NCBI GenBank assembly: GCA_030142905.1
Contig: JASJOG010000061.1
Coordinates: forward strand, 1,302,001-1,366,000
Direction of reading: 5' to 3'
Length of the DNA: 64,000 nucleotides
From: Heliopora coerulea
Lineage: Eukaryota > Cnidaria > Anthozoa > Scleralcyonacea > Helioporidae
A program made the translations under genes and the position numbers. Shown here piece after piece: positions 11,046-20,485 of this stretch. Each line of letters starts with the position of its first letter. The first letter of the stretch is position 1. The notes under the pieces are model-generated. The model saw only the letters and a list, made by a program, of their open reading frames with translations, was not told where the DNA came from and made no database searches.

Positions 11046-11773
11046 GACAAAGACACGATTTTTTCTAAAATGTCGGCCAACTATGATAAATAGCATGACA
11101 GCTGGCATGTACTTGTCACATGCATTCTTGAAGCCGAAACAAATTCAGGCCCATAAAAATGTGTTTCTACTGTAGTGTATGTTTGAAGATGAACTTGTTC
11201 CAGGAATATATTGTGCGATGTGCAAGTCAAGAACCATTATTAATATGCGGAAAACAGAACTTGATAAAAAAGTACTAAAACTGTCCCGTATGAAATCGGA
11301 AGTTCGAGATGTTGAGATCAAGAATATAGTGCGATTCTAACCAGTCCTAAGTCGCTATTTTTTTGTGCTTCTGTTTGGGGAAGGGCTTAGTAGAGAGGGT
11401 GCTTATTAAAAACTTGAAGCTCTGCAGTGGGGCCCCATTAGAGAGCGGAGCCTTAATAGAGATGGAGGGCTCGATAGAGTGTTTGCGGTATTTTGCTTAA
11501 ACTACGCCGCCTGCATAAAGACTCCTTACGTCAAATTCGAACTGGTTAATTTAAAGTTATTGGTAACGTGTAGTTCAGTAATTTCAGTACATGGATTTGT
11601 CCGAAGGTGATTCAGTTTGGTTTATGCCTCATCAACTCTGTATAAATCAACCGACTTGTAATTTTTATCACTAAAACTTGATAATGATGTTAAGATGACA
11701 TTGAAACACCATTCAATAAGCTTTAGACTTCTATTGTTTACATTTGAGATAAAATGTAATTTATAATAATAAA

Positions 11774-11961
11774 GAAATAGAAACTGTTATTCTGTGTTTA
11801 TATAGCCCGATGCAAGCACGAGAAGAAGGTCGGGAGAAATCGAAAGCTGTTGTGTACGCCCGAGACCGAAGGTCCAGGGTTTAAACGGCAGTTTCAGAAC
11901 TCTCGCGACCTCTCTAAGTGTTTGCATCAGGATACATAAACACAAAACAGTTTCTGTTTCT
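11774..11961. mobile_element. Short MITE with about 60-bp inverted ends
   Basis: Left GAAACTGTTATTCTGTGTTT with GATGCAAGCAC inward; right, reverse complemented, GAAACTGTTTTGTGTTTATG with GATGCAAACAC inward. Total near 190 bp. No target duplication could be fixed by eye. Confidence 0.6.
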
Positions 11962-12511
11962 CTCATAAAATAATTAAAGAACCAAGTAATAATAATTGTG
12001 AATAACGAACTTTATTTTCAATGTGAAATCGTAAGTTCTTCTTACAAGTTTGTCGGCCAATCGGAGCTTTCCATTGGCACCAAAAACAAATTCTAACGTT
12101 AAGCGGCGTCTCTGATGTAATAACCGTGTTCGCATAGCCGGATAGAAACACGGTAACTAAATAATCACTGCATGCCTAATAGAAATTTTATAATATAAAT
12201 ATATTACACTGACGCTTGTTAATAGACCGACTTTCAATTAAATGAATGTATTTCTTCGTGGAAGGTTGTCGGTTAGTTCTCATCTTTCCATATAAAAATA
12301 TATTTCAACTTTTCAATGAATAAGACTAACCCCATCGGAGGAGACGGCTTATTTTTTTTCTGCCCTTCTGAACTGGGAAGGTGTTAGAAGACTAAGGGCT
12401 AAATGGAGGAAATATGGTAGTTAATATAATTTACAATATTTTTTTTTATTCTTCAATTTGTTTCATTGGTTTGAGGCGTTAATTGGCCAGACGTTTTGTA
12501 GGGAAGTTCGA

Positions 12512-12543
12512 GAGCGGATGTTGGTCTAGTCTTACAGATACTG
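12512..12543 (+). pseudogene. WASHC5: WASHC5-like short exon with in-frame TAG
   Basis: Bounded by TTTTGTAG and the donor GTAAAG, 32 bases read EVRERMLV, a TAG stop, then SYRY. Strumpellin has an EVRERMLVSYYRY segment exactly before the region encoded by the next exon, so the order is right. The segment is very short and its assignment depends on this collinearity. The stop would truncate the protein. Confidence 0.6.
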
Positions 12544-12739
12544 GTAAAGTATATTAACAAGATTTGATTTTTAAGTATTACTTAACCGTACTATAAATTT
12601 GGTCGCGTTCGTCCCTAGTCGTGGCCATATCCCACATTCTAACCATGAAACTTATCCTAACCATAGTTACAATTGAAACTCTAATTCTGAAAGGTTAGTG
12701 GCTTGTCTGCATCCACTAAACTGTATTCTTATAAGTTTA

Positions 12740-13215
12740 AATAGTGGTAATGGTAATGATAATGGTAATGAGAATGGCAATGGTAATGATAATTGTAATA
12801 GTAATTGTAATAAGGTAGATGAACGATCTTCAAGCTCGATACTCAGAAAATGATTTCTGAGCCCCAGACGGGGATCGAACCAGCAACCTTCTAATGACCG
12901 GTTGCAGGTTCCCTCCCCGTCTGGGGCTCAGAAATCATTTTCTGGGTATCGAGCTTGAAGATCGTTCATCTTCCTTAATATATCCAAGCTCTCATGTTTC
13001 TCAAACATTAAACAGTAATTGTAATAATTGTAATGGTAATGGTAATCGTAACAATAAGGGGAATGATAATGGGAACGATAATGGTGATGGTAATGTTAAT
13101 GATACTGGTAACATTGATAATAATGGTAATGGTAATGGTAATAGTAGTGATAGTGATAGTGATAATGATCTTGGTACATAGTGAACAATAAATGATAAAT
13201 AATAAAAGATAATGA
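12740..13215. repeat. (GGTAAT/GATAAT)n satellite split by a SINE dimer
   Basis: Units such as GGTAATGATAAT run at 12740-12813 and resume at 13014-13180, interrupted by a 200-bp foldback element. Frames across it (plus 12894-13181, minus 13008-13250) are low-complexity artefacts. Confidence 0.8.
12814..13013. mobile_element. Inverted dimer of a tRNA-derived SINE end, copy 1
   Basis: Two arms (GGTAGATGAACGATCTTCAA and its inverse near 12953-12975) meet near 12890. Each inner end has a B-box-like segment: GGTTCGATCCC on the minus strand of the left arm and GGTTCCCTCCC on the plus strand of the right arm. Only the right side carries an extra tail of about 36 nt (ATATATCCAAGCTCTCATG region). AGTAATTGTAATAA flanks both sides (12800-12813 and 13014-13027), although the target is itself repetitive. 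A second copy is at 16687-16868. Confidence 0.7.
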
Positions 13216-13535
13216 TAAATGTTAAAGAATAAATAGCATTTCAATTTCAAGCAGTTACATCACAAATTAAGGAAATAGCTTACATACTTTGGCAACCACG
13301 GTTTTGAATTTTCTACCAAAAATATTGTTTCTGTAAGAACTAACTTGCGACGGCTTGTTGTAGCGGCAAAACGAAGCCGCATGGGAAAGAATGCTTGCCT
13401 CAATGTGAACAAGCTCAAACTTACTCCAAGTTATAGCAAGCTCAGACTGGTAAAAAGTCGATGCTAATTAATGGTGAAAGAAGACGCGAGGCAAACCTTG
13501 TATTCAAGCACTCAATACTTTATTTAATTTTATAG

Positions 13536-13646
13536 AGCGACCAGGGCCGATATCAAGTCAAACATTGACGATGTGTTCAAGCTTTTTCGAAGTACAGGAA
13601 TTTCTGCTGGAAATGGACCTCCAAAATATCCAGAGGATTATCTTGT
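13536..13646 (+). pseudogene. WASHC5: WASHC5-like exon (SNIDDVFKLFRSTG segment)
   Basis: After TTTAATTTTATAG the frame reads ATRADIKSNIDDVFKLFRS, then TGISAGNGPPKYPEDYL, and reaches GTGAGT at 13647. Strumpellin has S-N-M-D-D-I-C-K-L-L-R-S-T-G-Y at this position followed by a Y-P-E-S-Y motif. The exon itself is intact. It is the last segment of the gene I can recognise; the following F-Q-R-V-P-I region is not visible downstream, so the copy may be 3' truncated by later insertions. Confidence 0.8.
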
Positions 13647-13902
13647 GTGAGTTCGTCTCGAATGATGTCAAAAACATTTGGTAATCTTGTGGGATTACGA
13701 ACATTTGGACAACTGTAAACGTAACTTGTTTTGCTTTGCGTAGTCATTTAAGTAAATTAAGCTTCAATTTCTGAATTCACGTTTCCCGATTTTACATCTG
13801 AACATTATGTTCAGGTGTCCTGGTTTATCACTTGAGATAAATATTTACTACTTATCGACCTAACGTGAGGTTTGTCCTAGTGAAATATAGTAGTTTAATA
13901 CT

Positions 13903-14220
13903 TTGCACACCTCAACACCTGTCGAAGATCGCAATTTATTTTCTTTCTACCGTGAATCCCACGAAGTTATCACTAGATCTTCATTAACTGATTTGAAGCT
14001 TCCATCGATTAAATCTGAGTTGTCTAAATCTAAATTATCTTACAGTGGTGCAAAGCTTTTTAATTCACTGCCCACTGAGTTGAAAATAATCCTTACTATT
14101 TCGTCCTTTAAAGCTAATAATAAACATTTTTTCCTTAACATGAATTATGAAGTAAATCATCTCGAACATTTTGCTTGTTTATCTTGTAAATACTTAGTTT
14201 TTTGTAATTGTTTTAATTAA
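13903..14220 (+). pseudogene. Non-LTR retrotransposon 3' end (CR1/jockey-type C-terminus)
   Basis: The open frame contains ITRSSLTDLKLPSIKSELSK, then YSGAKLFNSLPTELK and a closing SSFKANNKHFF. The pattern R-S-x-x-x-L-x-x-P, Y-x-G-A-x-x-W/F-N-x-L-P-x-E-L-K, and S-F-K at the end is the well-known C-terminal tail after the reverse transcriptase of many animal non-LTR elements (CR1/L2/jockey-like). No reverse transcriptase core precedes it, so this is a 5'-truncated copy, the usual form of dead LINE insertions. Family assignment is from motif recognition. Confidence 0.6.
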
Positions 14221-15345
14221 TCACGCTCATATTTATAATTACTTAGAATGTTTCAATTTGCAAAGGCCACTAGGAAGAATACTGCAAAGTAATAGGTGTA
14301 TAAATTTACCCTACTCTAATAAAGGTTATTATTTTTATAATATAGGACCAATGTTTTCAAGTATGGGCCGAGACGAGCGCAGCAAGTTGAAGTCCGCAGT
14401 AAAACAGAGGTCCGATATTTCACTTGTACAGACCAAACAAGCGAAGTCAATAAATAGTTTATTATAACTCGGATTATACTGTTAATATTTTGGCCACGGC
14501 ATGGCTGAAATTTTGGTATTGGTGCCGCTATCGTCGAGCGGTGCGGACTTTAATATGAGCGATGAAGACTTCTTAAAATTTGGTATCCGTTCCTGAAAAT
14601 TTATCCTTGCCGAGTACCTCATTTGTTGGTGCCGTGCCAAAATGTTACAGTGTGAACAGGGTTTATATGGCTTTACTGAAATATAATTGACAAGTGCAAA
14701 GGTAGAGAACGATAGACTAGCTTGCAATTCTGTCGTTTGTTCGTAAATAATTTGTTCACCAACTTCATTCTGCTTAACTACTTTCCTTTTCTGATTGTTC
14801 GTCATACACTTCCACTTCATAATTTTGTCAAAAGTTTAAATTTTAATTGGACACAAGCAAGGCTTTTTTAAATTACCACCCCAGAGCGGGCAATACGGCA
14901 AATATCCGACCGCTTATGAACCAATCAAATTGCAGGATTTCCGTATTCGGACCGCTCGCTGCCCCAGTCATGTAATAAATACTTGTGTTCCGATATAAGT
15001 TGTGAAAATTTTGTTCACTGGCCCAATTTTGCGCGGGAAAATTGTGAATGTCTCAATGAAACCTTAGATTGCAGCTGTGGTGAAAAATCTTCAGCTTAAT
15101 CTGTGGTGGAAGGAACGCCGTACGTTATCTTTCGGTTAGCTTTGGAAACTTTGAGACACAATTTGCACTCTGGCGTCTTACTGTAGTAAGTTATTTTTTC
15201 CTTGGTGCATACGAGGCGTGCAAAACATCTCAGCCATATCCTCGTGAAGTATCGATTGAAAATCGTAATCCTCATCAGTGAGATCTGTTGGCTAACTTCA
15301 GCCCAAGTAATTACAAATATTTACTTCATAACTGATATTTTTTAG
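14221..15345. other. No gene recognised
   Basis: Contains a 112-codon minus-strand open frame (14482-14820) that I cannot assign and that has no splice or family support, and a palindromic GC-richer patch around 14880-14960 (CAGAGCGGGCAATACGG and CCGTATTCGGACCGCTC). Confidence 0.4.
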
Positions 15346-15599
15346 GTACAACCTGATCAAGTACAATATGTCGTAGATATTGTAGGTCAGCTAATCTTAC
15401 GAAGCAGTTTGAAACTCATGAAATTAACGACAGCATTTACTCTCGGTGTGGTGAAGATGAAAGTCATAAAGCTCTTACAATGCTTACCAGATACATTGAA
15501 AGAGGAGGAACTCGACAAAAGTTAGCTGATGGACTTGATAAGCTCAAAATATCCGTTCTAGCCGAGGATGTCTTGTCTGGTTATTTTGTCAGTGATTAG
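15346..15599 (+). pseudogene. Death-domain-like 3' exon, frameshifted
   Basis: A poly-pyrimidine tract ends TTTTTTAG at 15345. The first frame reads VQPDQVQYVVDIVGQL. After a shift near 15388-15395 a second frame reads LTKQFETHEINDSIYSRC, then HKALTMLTRYIERGGTRQKL and LKISVLAEDVLSGYF, with a TAG stop at 15597. The acidic, amphipathic helices with W/Y-I-x-R-G-G-T-R-x-K-L-x-x-A/G-L resemble the second half of Death-superfamily domains. It could be the last exon of a signalling adaptor gene. I cannot see the partner exons. The frame change suggests decay or a sequence error. A DED or CARD is an alternative. Confidence 0.4.
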
Positions 15600-16149
15600 T
15601 AAATGGACTTTAAGAACTTAATTTATTTTTGGAAATTCAATTTGATGCAAAAACTACCGTAAGCGATATTAATTTTTAGTAAAATATGTAAAAATTGACT
15701 GGAATCTTGGTAAAACCAGAAGAAACTGCAGAAAAATTTATTATTTGACTTTTGATTGGTTCTCTTTTCCATTTTTAACTCTTCGTCGTCCGTTGTTGTT
15801 GTTCACCTTACCTCTTAATTTGCTCGTTGTGATCCTTGTTTTTACCAGTTAAACATTGTTTATAAAATTTTTATACAATTAGCTATAAAACTACTCTAAA
15901 GTTCCAACAAATTTATTATCTAAAATTTTTCAAAGATGAAACTTAATTATCCTTAAATGTCGTTAAAATCATTGCGAAGATTTTCCCGCCAAAACTCACG
16001 GGTACGTACTAAAAAACGTATTGAACTGGGTGGTCCAATATGGTAAAATATCTCGTACAGTTTAGCAATCAATCTATTTCACAGCCATTCTCTGGGTAAC
16101 ATGAATTGAGTATTTCATGTGTTGATTTAGACTGCTGAATTCAACCAGA

Positions 16150-16222
16150 AAAGTTGACTAGAGTGGGATTCGAACTCGCGTCTTCGGATAACCGGACCAC
16201 TGTTCTACCGATTGAACTTTCG
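16150..16222 (-). repeat. tRNA-derived SINE head
   Basis: Minus strand: AGTTCAATCGGTAGAACAG (A-box and D-arm like), TCCGGTTATCCGA, then GAGTTCGAATCCC (B-box). The acceptor arms do not pair well, so it is a SINE head and not a working tRNA gene. Confidence 0.6.
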
Positions 16223-16379
16223 AGTAAACTGGGAACAGTATGCCATAGTATGAAATATTTTTGGCTATTGATTTTCCGGGCGGAAAGCGTAATCGTAATA
16301 AAAAGATGAGCCCAGCTCAGAATTCTTAAGTGTATCGCCATAGTGAAATAGGCGAGTCAAAAAGTTTTAAAACATGTTT

Positions 16380-16416
16380 ACTGACGTTTCGTTGCGGCGT
16401 GCAACATCTTCAGAGT
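16380..16416 (-). ncRNA. Hammerhead-like motif, left arm of Penelope-like dimer 1
   Basis: Minus strand: ACU, CUGAAGA, U, GUUGC-ACGCC-GCAAC (perfect 5-bp stem II), GAAA, CG, UC, AGU. ACU/AGU pairs as the start of stem I. ACGU around stem III is self-complementary, which suits an intermolecular (dimeric) hammerhead. Confidence 0.5.
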
Positions 16417-16600
16417 GTAGGTTTACAGGGACGAGAAAAAACTGTATATATGAATCTATAATTACATATTGGAATAATTAGGTGGCTAACCAATGGAAAA
16501 CTGTCACGTCTCCCAGTTTTCTATTGGTTAGGCGTCTAATTATTCCAATATGTAATTATAGAGTCATATATACAGTTTTTTCTCATCCCTGTAAACCTAC

Positions 16601-16637
16601 ACTCTGAAGATGTAGCACGCCGCAACGAAACGTCAGT
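16601..16637 (+). ncRNA. Hammerhead-like motif, right arm of Penelope-like dimer 1
   Basis: Same core as the left arm but with GUAGC in place of GUUGC in stem II, giving one mismatch against GCAAC. It points out of the element. Confidence 0.45.
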
Positions 16638-16686
16638 AAACATGTTTTAAAACTTTTTGACTTGTCCACTTCACTATGGCAATACA

Positions 16687-16868
16687 GTTTGATGTTTGAG
16701 AAACGGGAGAGCTTGGGTATATTTAGGTAGATGAACGATCTTCAAGCTCGATACTCAGAAAATGATTTCTGAGCCCCAGACGGAGATCGAACCCGCAACC
16801 TTCTGATCCCCGTCTGGGGCTCAGAAATCATTTTCTGAATATCGAGCTTGAAGATCGTTCATCTACCT
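16687..16868. mobile_element. Inverted dimer of a tRNA-derived SINE end, copy 2, nested
   Basis: Inserted in the right arm of the Penelope-like dimer. Arms GGTAGATGAACGATCTTCAA and inverse. The one-sided tail here is on the left (GATGTTTGAGAAACGGGAGA region). Target duplication TATGGCAATACA (16675-16686) and TATGGCGACACA (16869-16880), with two mismatches. The uninterrupted site is seen in the homologous arm near 55815-55826. It is the reverse orientation of copy 1 at 12814-13013. Confidence 0.75.
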
Positions 16869-16934
16869 TATGGCGACACACTAAAGAAGTCTGAGCTGGG
16901 CTCTGATCTTTTTATTACGATTATGAAATATTTT

Positions 16935-17955
16935 GTTCATGTTACCCGGAGGATGAATCTGAAATAGAGTCGAAACAATACACATCCTCATAGATACCGA
17001 GTGTTTAGTTGTCGAGAGAATGTTTCGTTCACTTAAATTGAATATAAGGAGCATACTGTACCAAGTTGACTTGATAGCTCAATTTAGTAGCTAGACCAAG
17101 ACCCAGAGAGGACGAGCACTGATAAACGTCGTGAAGGTCCTGATAAAAAACATTTTGGTAATCATAAATGCTTGTCCAAAGGACGATGTTTTATTGATCA
17201 TTTTATAAGTGCATGACACCGTGATATTTTGAGTATTTTTTTCTTTATTTGTAATTTATCGGAAAAGAACATGATAACAGTGACGTGCGGCGTATGACAT
17301 TCCATTAACGATCCCAATTTTCCCATACCACTGATGCAGGAAATTGCAGGCTCAGGAGCTGCATTTTGTTGATATCAGTTTACTGCGATCACGAAGAGGC
17401 AATGTACTCTTTTTGACTGCGCCGAAAAGCTTTTCCAGAAAGGAGATGCGAATAAGCGAGCAAATTGTGGTAATGGCGAAGAAAACAATGAACAACATGA
17501 AACTCAGCGCAGTGAGCCAGCTCAGCCGACTATAATACCATTTCTGTAAACCAGCCACGTGTACAAAACATGATCATCAATCTTAACAGCTCCAACTTCG
17601 GTGACCCTGAAGTGTCTGTCAGATGCCAAAGACTCTTCTTGTTAAGCTTCTCAACCAAGGAGCGAGTGTTCATCCGTATCTGGAACTCTCAAAGACAAAG
17701 AATCAATGATTTAGCACATAATCCAGCATTTCTTCATCTGTTTTAAATAAAACTTCTCAAGCTTTTGCACCAAAAGAAAAAGGTTTGTCTAATCGACAAT
17801 TTTTATCATGTCACCGTTTTTTCCAAACTGTGAAATCAAATATTTTGCTTTCTCAAAATGATGGAAATAGCATTTTAGTCTCTAGAGTTTCAAAATTTTA
17901 TGGGAGGCATGTCCCAACCTCTCTAGCTGGTCTAAGACCTTTGCTTGGCACGATC
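16935..17955. other. No gene recognised
   Basis: Overlapping small open frames on both strands at 17344-17558 have no recognisable content. I see nothing that I can support as a gene. Confidence 0.45.
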
Positions 17956-17959
17956 CATT

Positions 17960-18655
17960 TCTGGGCATGGTGTCCTGGTAGTGCCCTGGTACTTCCTTGT
18001 GATTGCCTTGGTAGTGCCTTCGTAGTACCTTCTTAGTATGTTGGTAGTCCCCTGGTAACACCCTGGATATATTTTGGTAAGGCCTTTCATAGTGCCCTGG
18101 TAGTGCCTTAATAGTACCCTGGAAGTCTCCTGGAAGTACCTTGGTAGTACCCTGGTAGTGTCCTGGTAGTGCCCAGGTAATACCAGGGTAATGCCTTGGT
18201 AGTGCCCTCGTAGTTCCCTTGTAGCACCAAAGTAGTGCCTTGGTAGTGCCCTTGTAATGCCTTGGTAGTTGCCTGATAGTGCCTTGGTAGTACCCTAGTA
18301 GTGTCTTGGTAGTGCCTTGGTAGTGTCTTGGTAATGCCTAGGTAGTGCCCTGGTAGTGCACTTGTAGTGCTTTGGTAGTGTCCTGGTAGTGCCTTGGTAG
18401 TGGCTTGGTAGTGTTCTGGTAATAGCTTTTTAGTGCCCTGGTAGTAGCTTTTTAGTGCCCTGGTAGTGCCCTGGTAGTGCCTTGGTAGTGCCTTGGTAGT
18501 ACCCTGGTAGTGCCTTGGTTTTTTCCTGTTAGCACATTGGTAGTGCCCTGGTAATACCCTAATAGTACATTGGTAGTGCCCTGGTAATACCCTAGTAGTA
18601 CACTGGTAGTGCCCTGGTAGAGCCTTGTTAGTGCCTTTGTAGTGCCCTGGTTATT
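17960..18655. repeat. 11-bp minisatellite, about 700 bp
   Basis: Repeats of an 11-bp unit close to GGTAGTGCCCT with variants GGTAGTGCCTT, GGTAGTACCCT and GGTAATACCCT, about 60 units, less regular at both ends. Confidence 0.9.
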
Positions 18656-18671
18656 GAGTACGGTTGACTAC

Positions 18672-18740
18672 AGCACTAGCTCAACTGGTATAACAGCGGT
18701 CCGTTAAACGAAAGATGTGAGTTGGGATCCCACTCTCGTC
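18672..18740 (+). repeat. tRNA-derived SINE head
   Basis: CTAGCTCAACTGGTATAACA (A-box like), then GAGTTGGGATCCCAC (degenerate B-box). Lies directly after the minisatellite. No proper acceptor stem. Confidence 0.55.
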
Positions 18741-19004
18741 AAAATTCGACTTGATTTTCCTAATTTAGGTTAATTCATGAAATATTAGGCAACCAATCGT
18801 CATCCGTAATTTCTCGCGCTCCGCACGGACCGAAAAACAAGCTCAGCCATATAATAGAATGATTATACTGAATGGATAAAACTGTTCTGAAAGCAAAGCA
18901 AACATGTATTTCTCAAGACATGTTTACCCCAAGGTTTGGAATTTCTTCGAATTTTACCTCATTATATCTAACTGGACGTTGAGGTTGTTAATGTAATGGA
19001 AAAA

Positions 19005-19306
19005 CAATCTCTTCACTACATCTCTCCTAGAGATTTTGCCATCCTCTCTTCTTGTCGTACTGGCTCCAACTTTGAGCTCCCGCTTCGAGAGAGCTTACTG
19101 ATATCGAAATTTTGACCCCTCTTAAAACATCTCATCCATACCTCTTTCTTAATTTTATAGTCTCACAAGACTCTTCTTAATTTTTCCTTTTTTTAAATTT
19201 ATTTTATAATCTGGTCACCTTTTAATCTTGTCACTTTTATCTCACTGGCTAGTTGTCATGTTGTTTAATTATCCCAAAGAAGATGTTGCACGTTCGAAAA
19301 CGTATA
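19005..19306 (+). pseudogene. Penelope-like element 3' end: GIY-YIG C-terminus plus terminal repeat
   Basis: The frame ending at the TGA at 19112 reads HYISPRDFAILSSCRTG, then SNFELPLRESLLISKF. The pattern S-S-C-x-x-x-x-N-F-E-L-x-x-R-E-S-L-L-I is the conserved end of the GIY-YIG endonuclease region in Penelope-like proteins, and it matches the coding part of the dimer at 54922-55870 (CRSSSNFELLIRESLLISKY). About 150 bp further on, AAGAAGATGTTGCACGTTCG followed by AAAACGTA is a decayed version of the hammerhead-like terminal motif. The terminal repeat is cut by the element at 19307-20049 and resumes with TGAAGTAAAG at 20052. Upstream reverse transcriptase was not found. Confidence 0.65.
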
Positions 19307-20049
19307 CTGTTGAACCCATGTTAAGTGGCCACATATTAAGCAACCACCCCCTTTCAAGCAACCAGTTATCGTACTCCCGAAATTATTGTCGGTACAAATA
19401 TTCTACCGAGCGGCCACGACTACTTTTTGGCCGTTCCGATAACAGTTCGCCGATTGTTTTTATCTCTTTTAAGCGGCCATTGGGAATTTAACATTGGTAG
19501 GTTCACCCGATGTTAAGAGAATTGTTGACAGAGAAGTCTCAAGTAGAAGGTGATGAATGACAAAAACATTCAAACAACATAAACCTTAAAATTACACCGA
19601 CCATCTGTCAATACATTTTTGACCATAACTGCTGTAAATGGTACAGAACGCTTCAAAATTGTATGAGAATACAAGGACTATCCTTGAATAATATCTATAG
19701 TCAGAGGTCCGTTATAACATATTGACCTCAAATATTTCATTTTCGAGCTTTGAGTTCAATCATATAAACGAAAATGTGTCTCCAATAAAATGGTGTTCAC
19801 ATGGTACTTCTAATCCATAGCCACTTTATGTGTTAATTTGTTTTTCCTTAGCATCTATTTTGCCAGTACTAGTTGTCCTCTATTATGGACTGCAGTTGTC
19901 ACAAACCTTCACGCGTGTTTGTTTCCAAATAAAGTTCTTTGTACCACACCTTATGCTAGTTTGTGACAAACCCTTATTAAGCGACCAACTCCTATCAACC
20001 GGCCACTTGTCATCTCCCCGAGCGTGACCGCTTAACAGGGGCTCAACTG
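19307..20049. mobile_element. TA-flanked MITE, 743 bp
   Basis: Left end CTGTTGAACCCATGTTAAGT; right end reverse complemented CAGTTGAGCCCCTGTTAAGC. TA on both sides (19305-19306 and 20050-20051). Similar GCGGCCAC-like motifs recur inside. Non-autonomous Tc1/mariner type, inserted in the Penelope-like terminal repeat. Confidence 0.75.
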
Positions 20050-20223
20050 TATGAAGTAAAGTTATTTTAACTGCCTTGTTTTTTCAGTCGCTATGGCTCT
20101 CCATTTAAAACTCCTGAGCTCGTCTCTCATCTCCATATTATGTTCAGACGTCGTTGTCTGGGTTTTGTGGACAGACGACGACGAGCAGATTGATCAAATT
20201 TATTACTTTAAAACGACCGAAAT

Positions 20224-20477
20224 CAGAGGCGTAACTAAGCCATTTTTAGTGATGATGGTGAGGGGTTTGTGTGGCTTTCAGCTGGGAGACCGATATCTAG
20301 TACAAATTTTAGAGAGTATCCCTCAAACACTCAATTATGTCATCATGCACACTTTCAATTACGAAAATTTCCAACTTTATAACGGTTGATGACTACATTA
20401 CTCTACAAGTTGAGGAAACCTGGTAAATTTTCAGGGTGACTTGGGCTCCCTAGGCCACCCCAGTAGTTACGCCAATC
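20224..20477. mobile_element. Short hAT-like MITE
   Basis: Left CAGAGGCGTAACTAAGCC; right inverse TGGCGTAACTACTGGGG. Candidate 8-bp duplication ACCGAAAT (20216-20223) and ATCGAAAT (20478-20485). CAGNGGCGTA ends and 8-bp targets are usual for hAT elements. The right terminus is degraded. Confidence 0.5.
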
Positions 20478-20485
20478 ATCGAAAT

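Larger units (their letters stand above)
4502..13646 (+). pseudogene. WASHC5: WASHC5 (strumpellin)-like gene, 5' part, probable pseudogene
   Basis: Several separated segments on the plus strand together follow the N-terminal third of strumpellin, a core subunit of the WASH complex that activates Arp2/3 on endosomes. They lie at 4502-4730, 6751-6854, 9763-9847, 12512-12543 and 13536-13646, in the order expected for the protein and mostly bounded by usable AG and GT splice sites. A decayed second copy of exon 2 is at 8265-8376. The piece expected between the third segment and the segment at 12512 (around a G-V-M-L-L-V motif) was not found, and nothing beyond 13646 was recognised. Frameshifts in exons 1 and 2 and a TAG in the segment at 12512 argue for a dead duplicate. 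The copia element in this window keeps an indel-free frame over 4 kb, so assembly indels are a less likely cause, but not excluded. Confidence 0.75.
16262..16921. mobile_element. Penelope-like terminal inverted dimer, copy 1 (with nested SINE dimer)
   Basis: The left arm runs from GTAATCGTAATAAAAAGAT inward through GGTTTACAGGG; the right arm is its inverse. The junction is near 16500-16515 (CACGTCTCCCAG). The left side alone has an extra TGGCTATTGATTTTCCGGGC-type tail of about 28 nt. A 13-bp duplication TATGAAATATTTT flanks the whole (16249-16261 and 16922-16934). The right arm is interrupted by a SINE dimer (16687-16868). It is homologous to 54922-55870, which extends further inward into GIY-YIG coding sequence, and that identifies the family as Penelope-like. 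Confidence 0.75.

Noticed and set aside
12894..13250. Plus and minus open frames rich in Asn/Gly or Ile/Thr
   Set aside because: Low-complexity translation of a GGTAAT satellite and of a SINE dimer.
16150..16222. Candidate tRNA gene on the minus strand
   Set aside because: No acceptor stem and a poor anticodon arm; tRNA-derived repeat.
17960..18655. Possible CRISPR-like array
   Set aside because: Units are 11 bp without spacers and the DNA is eukaryotic; a minisatellite.
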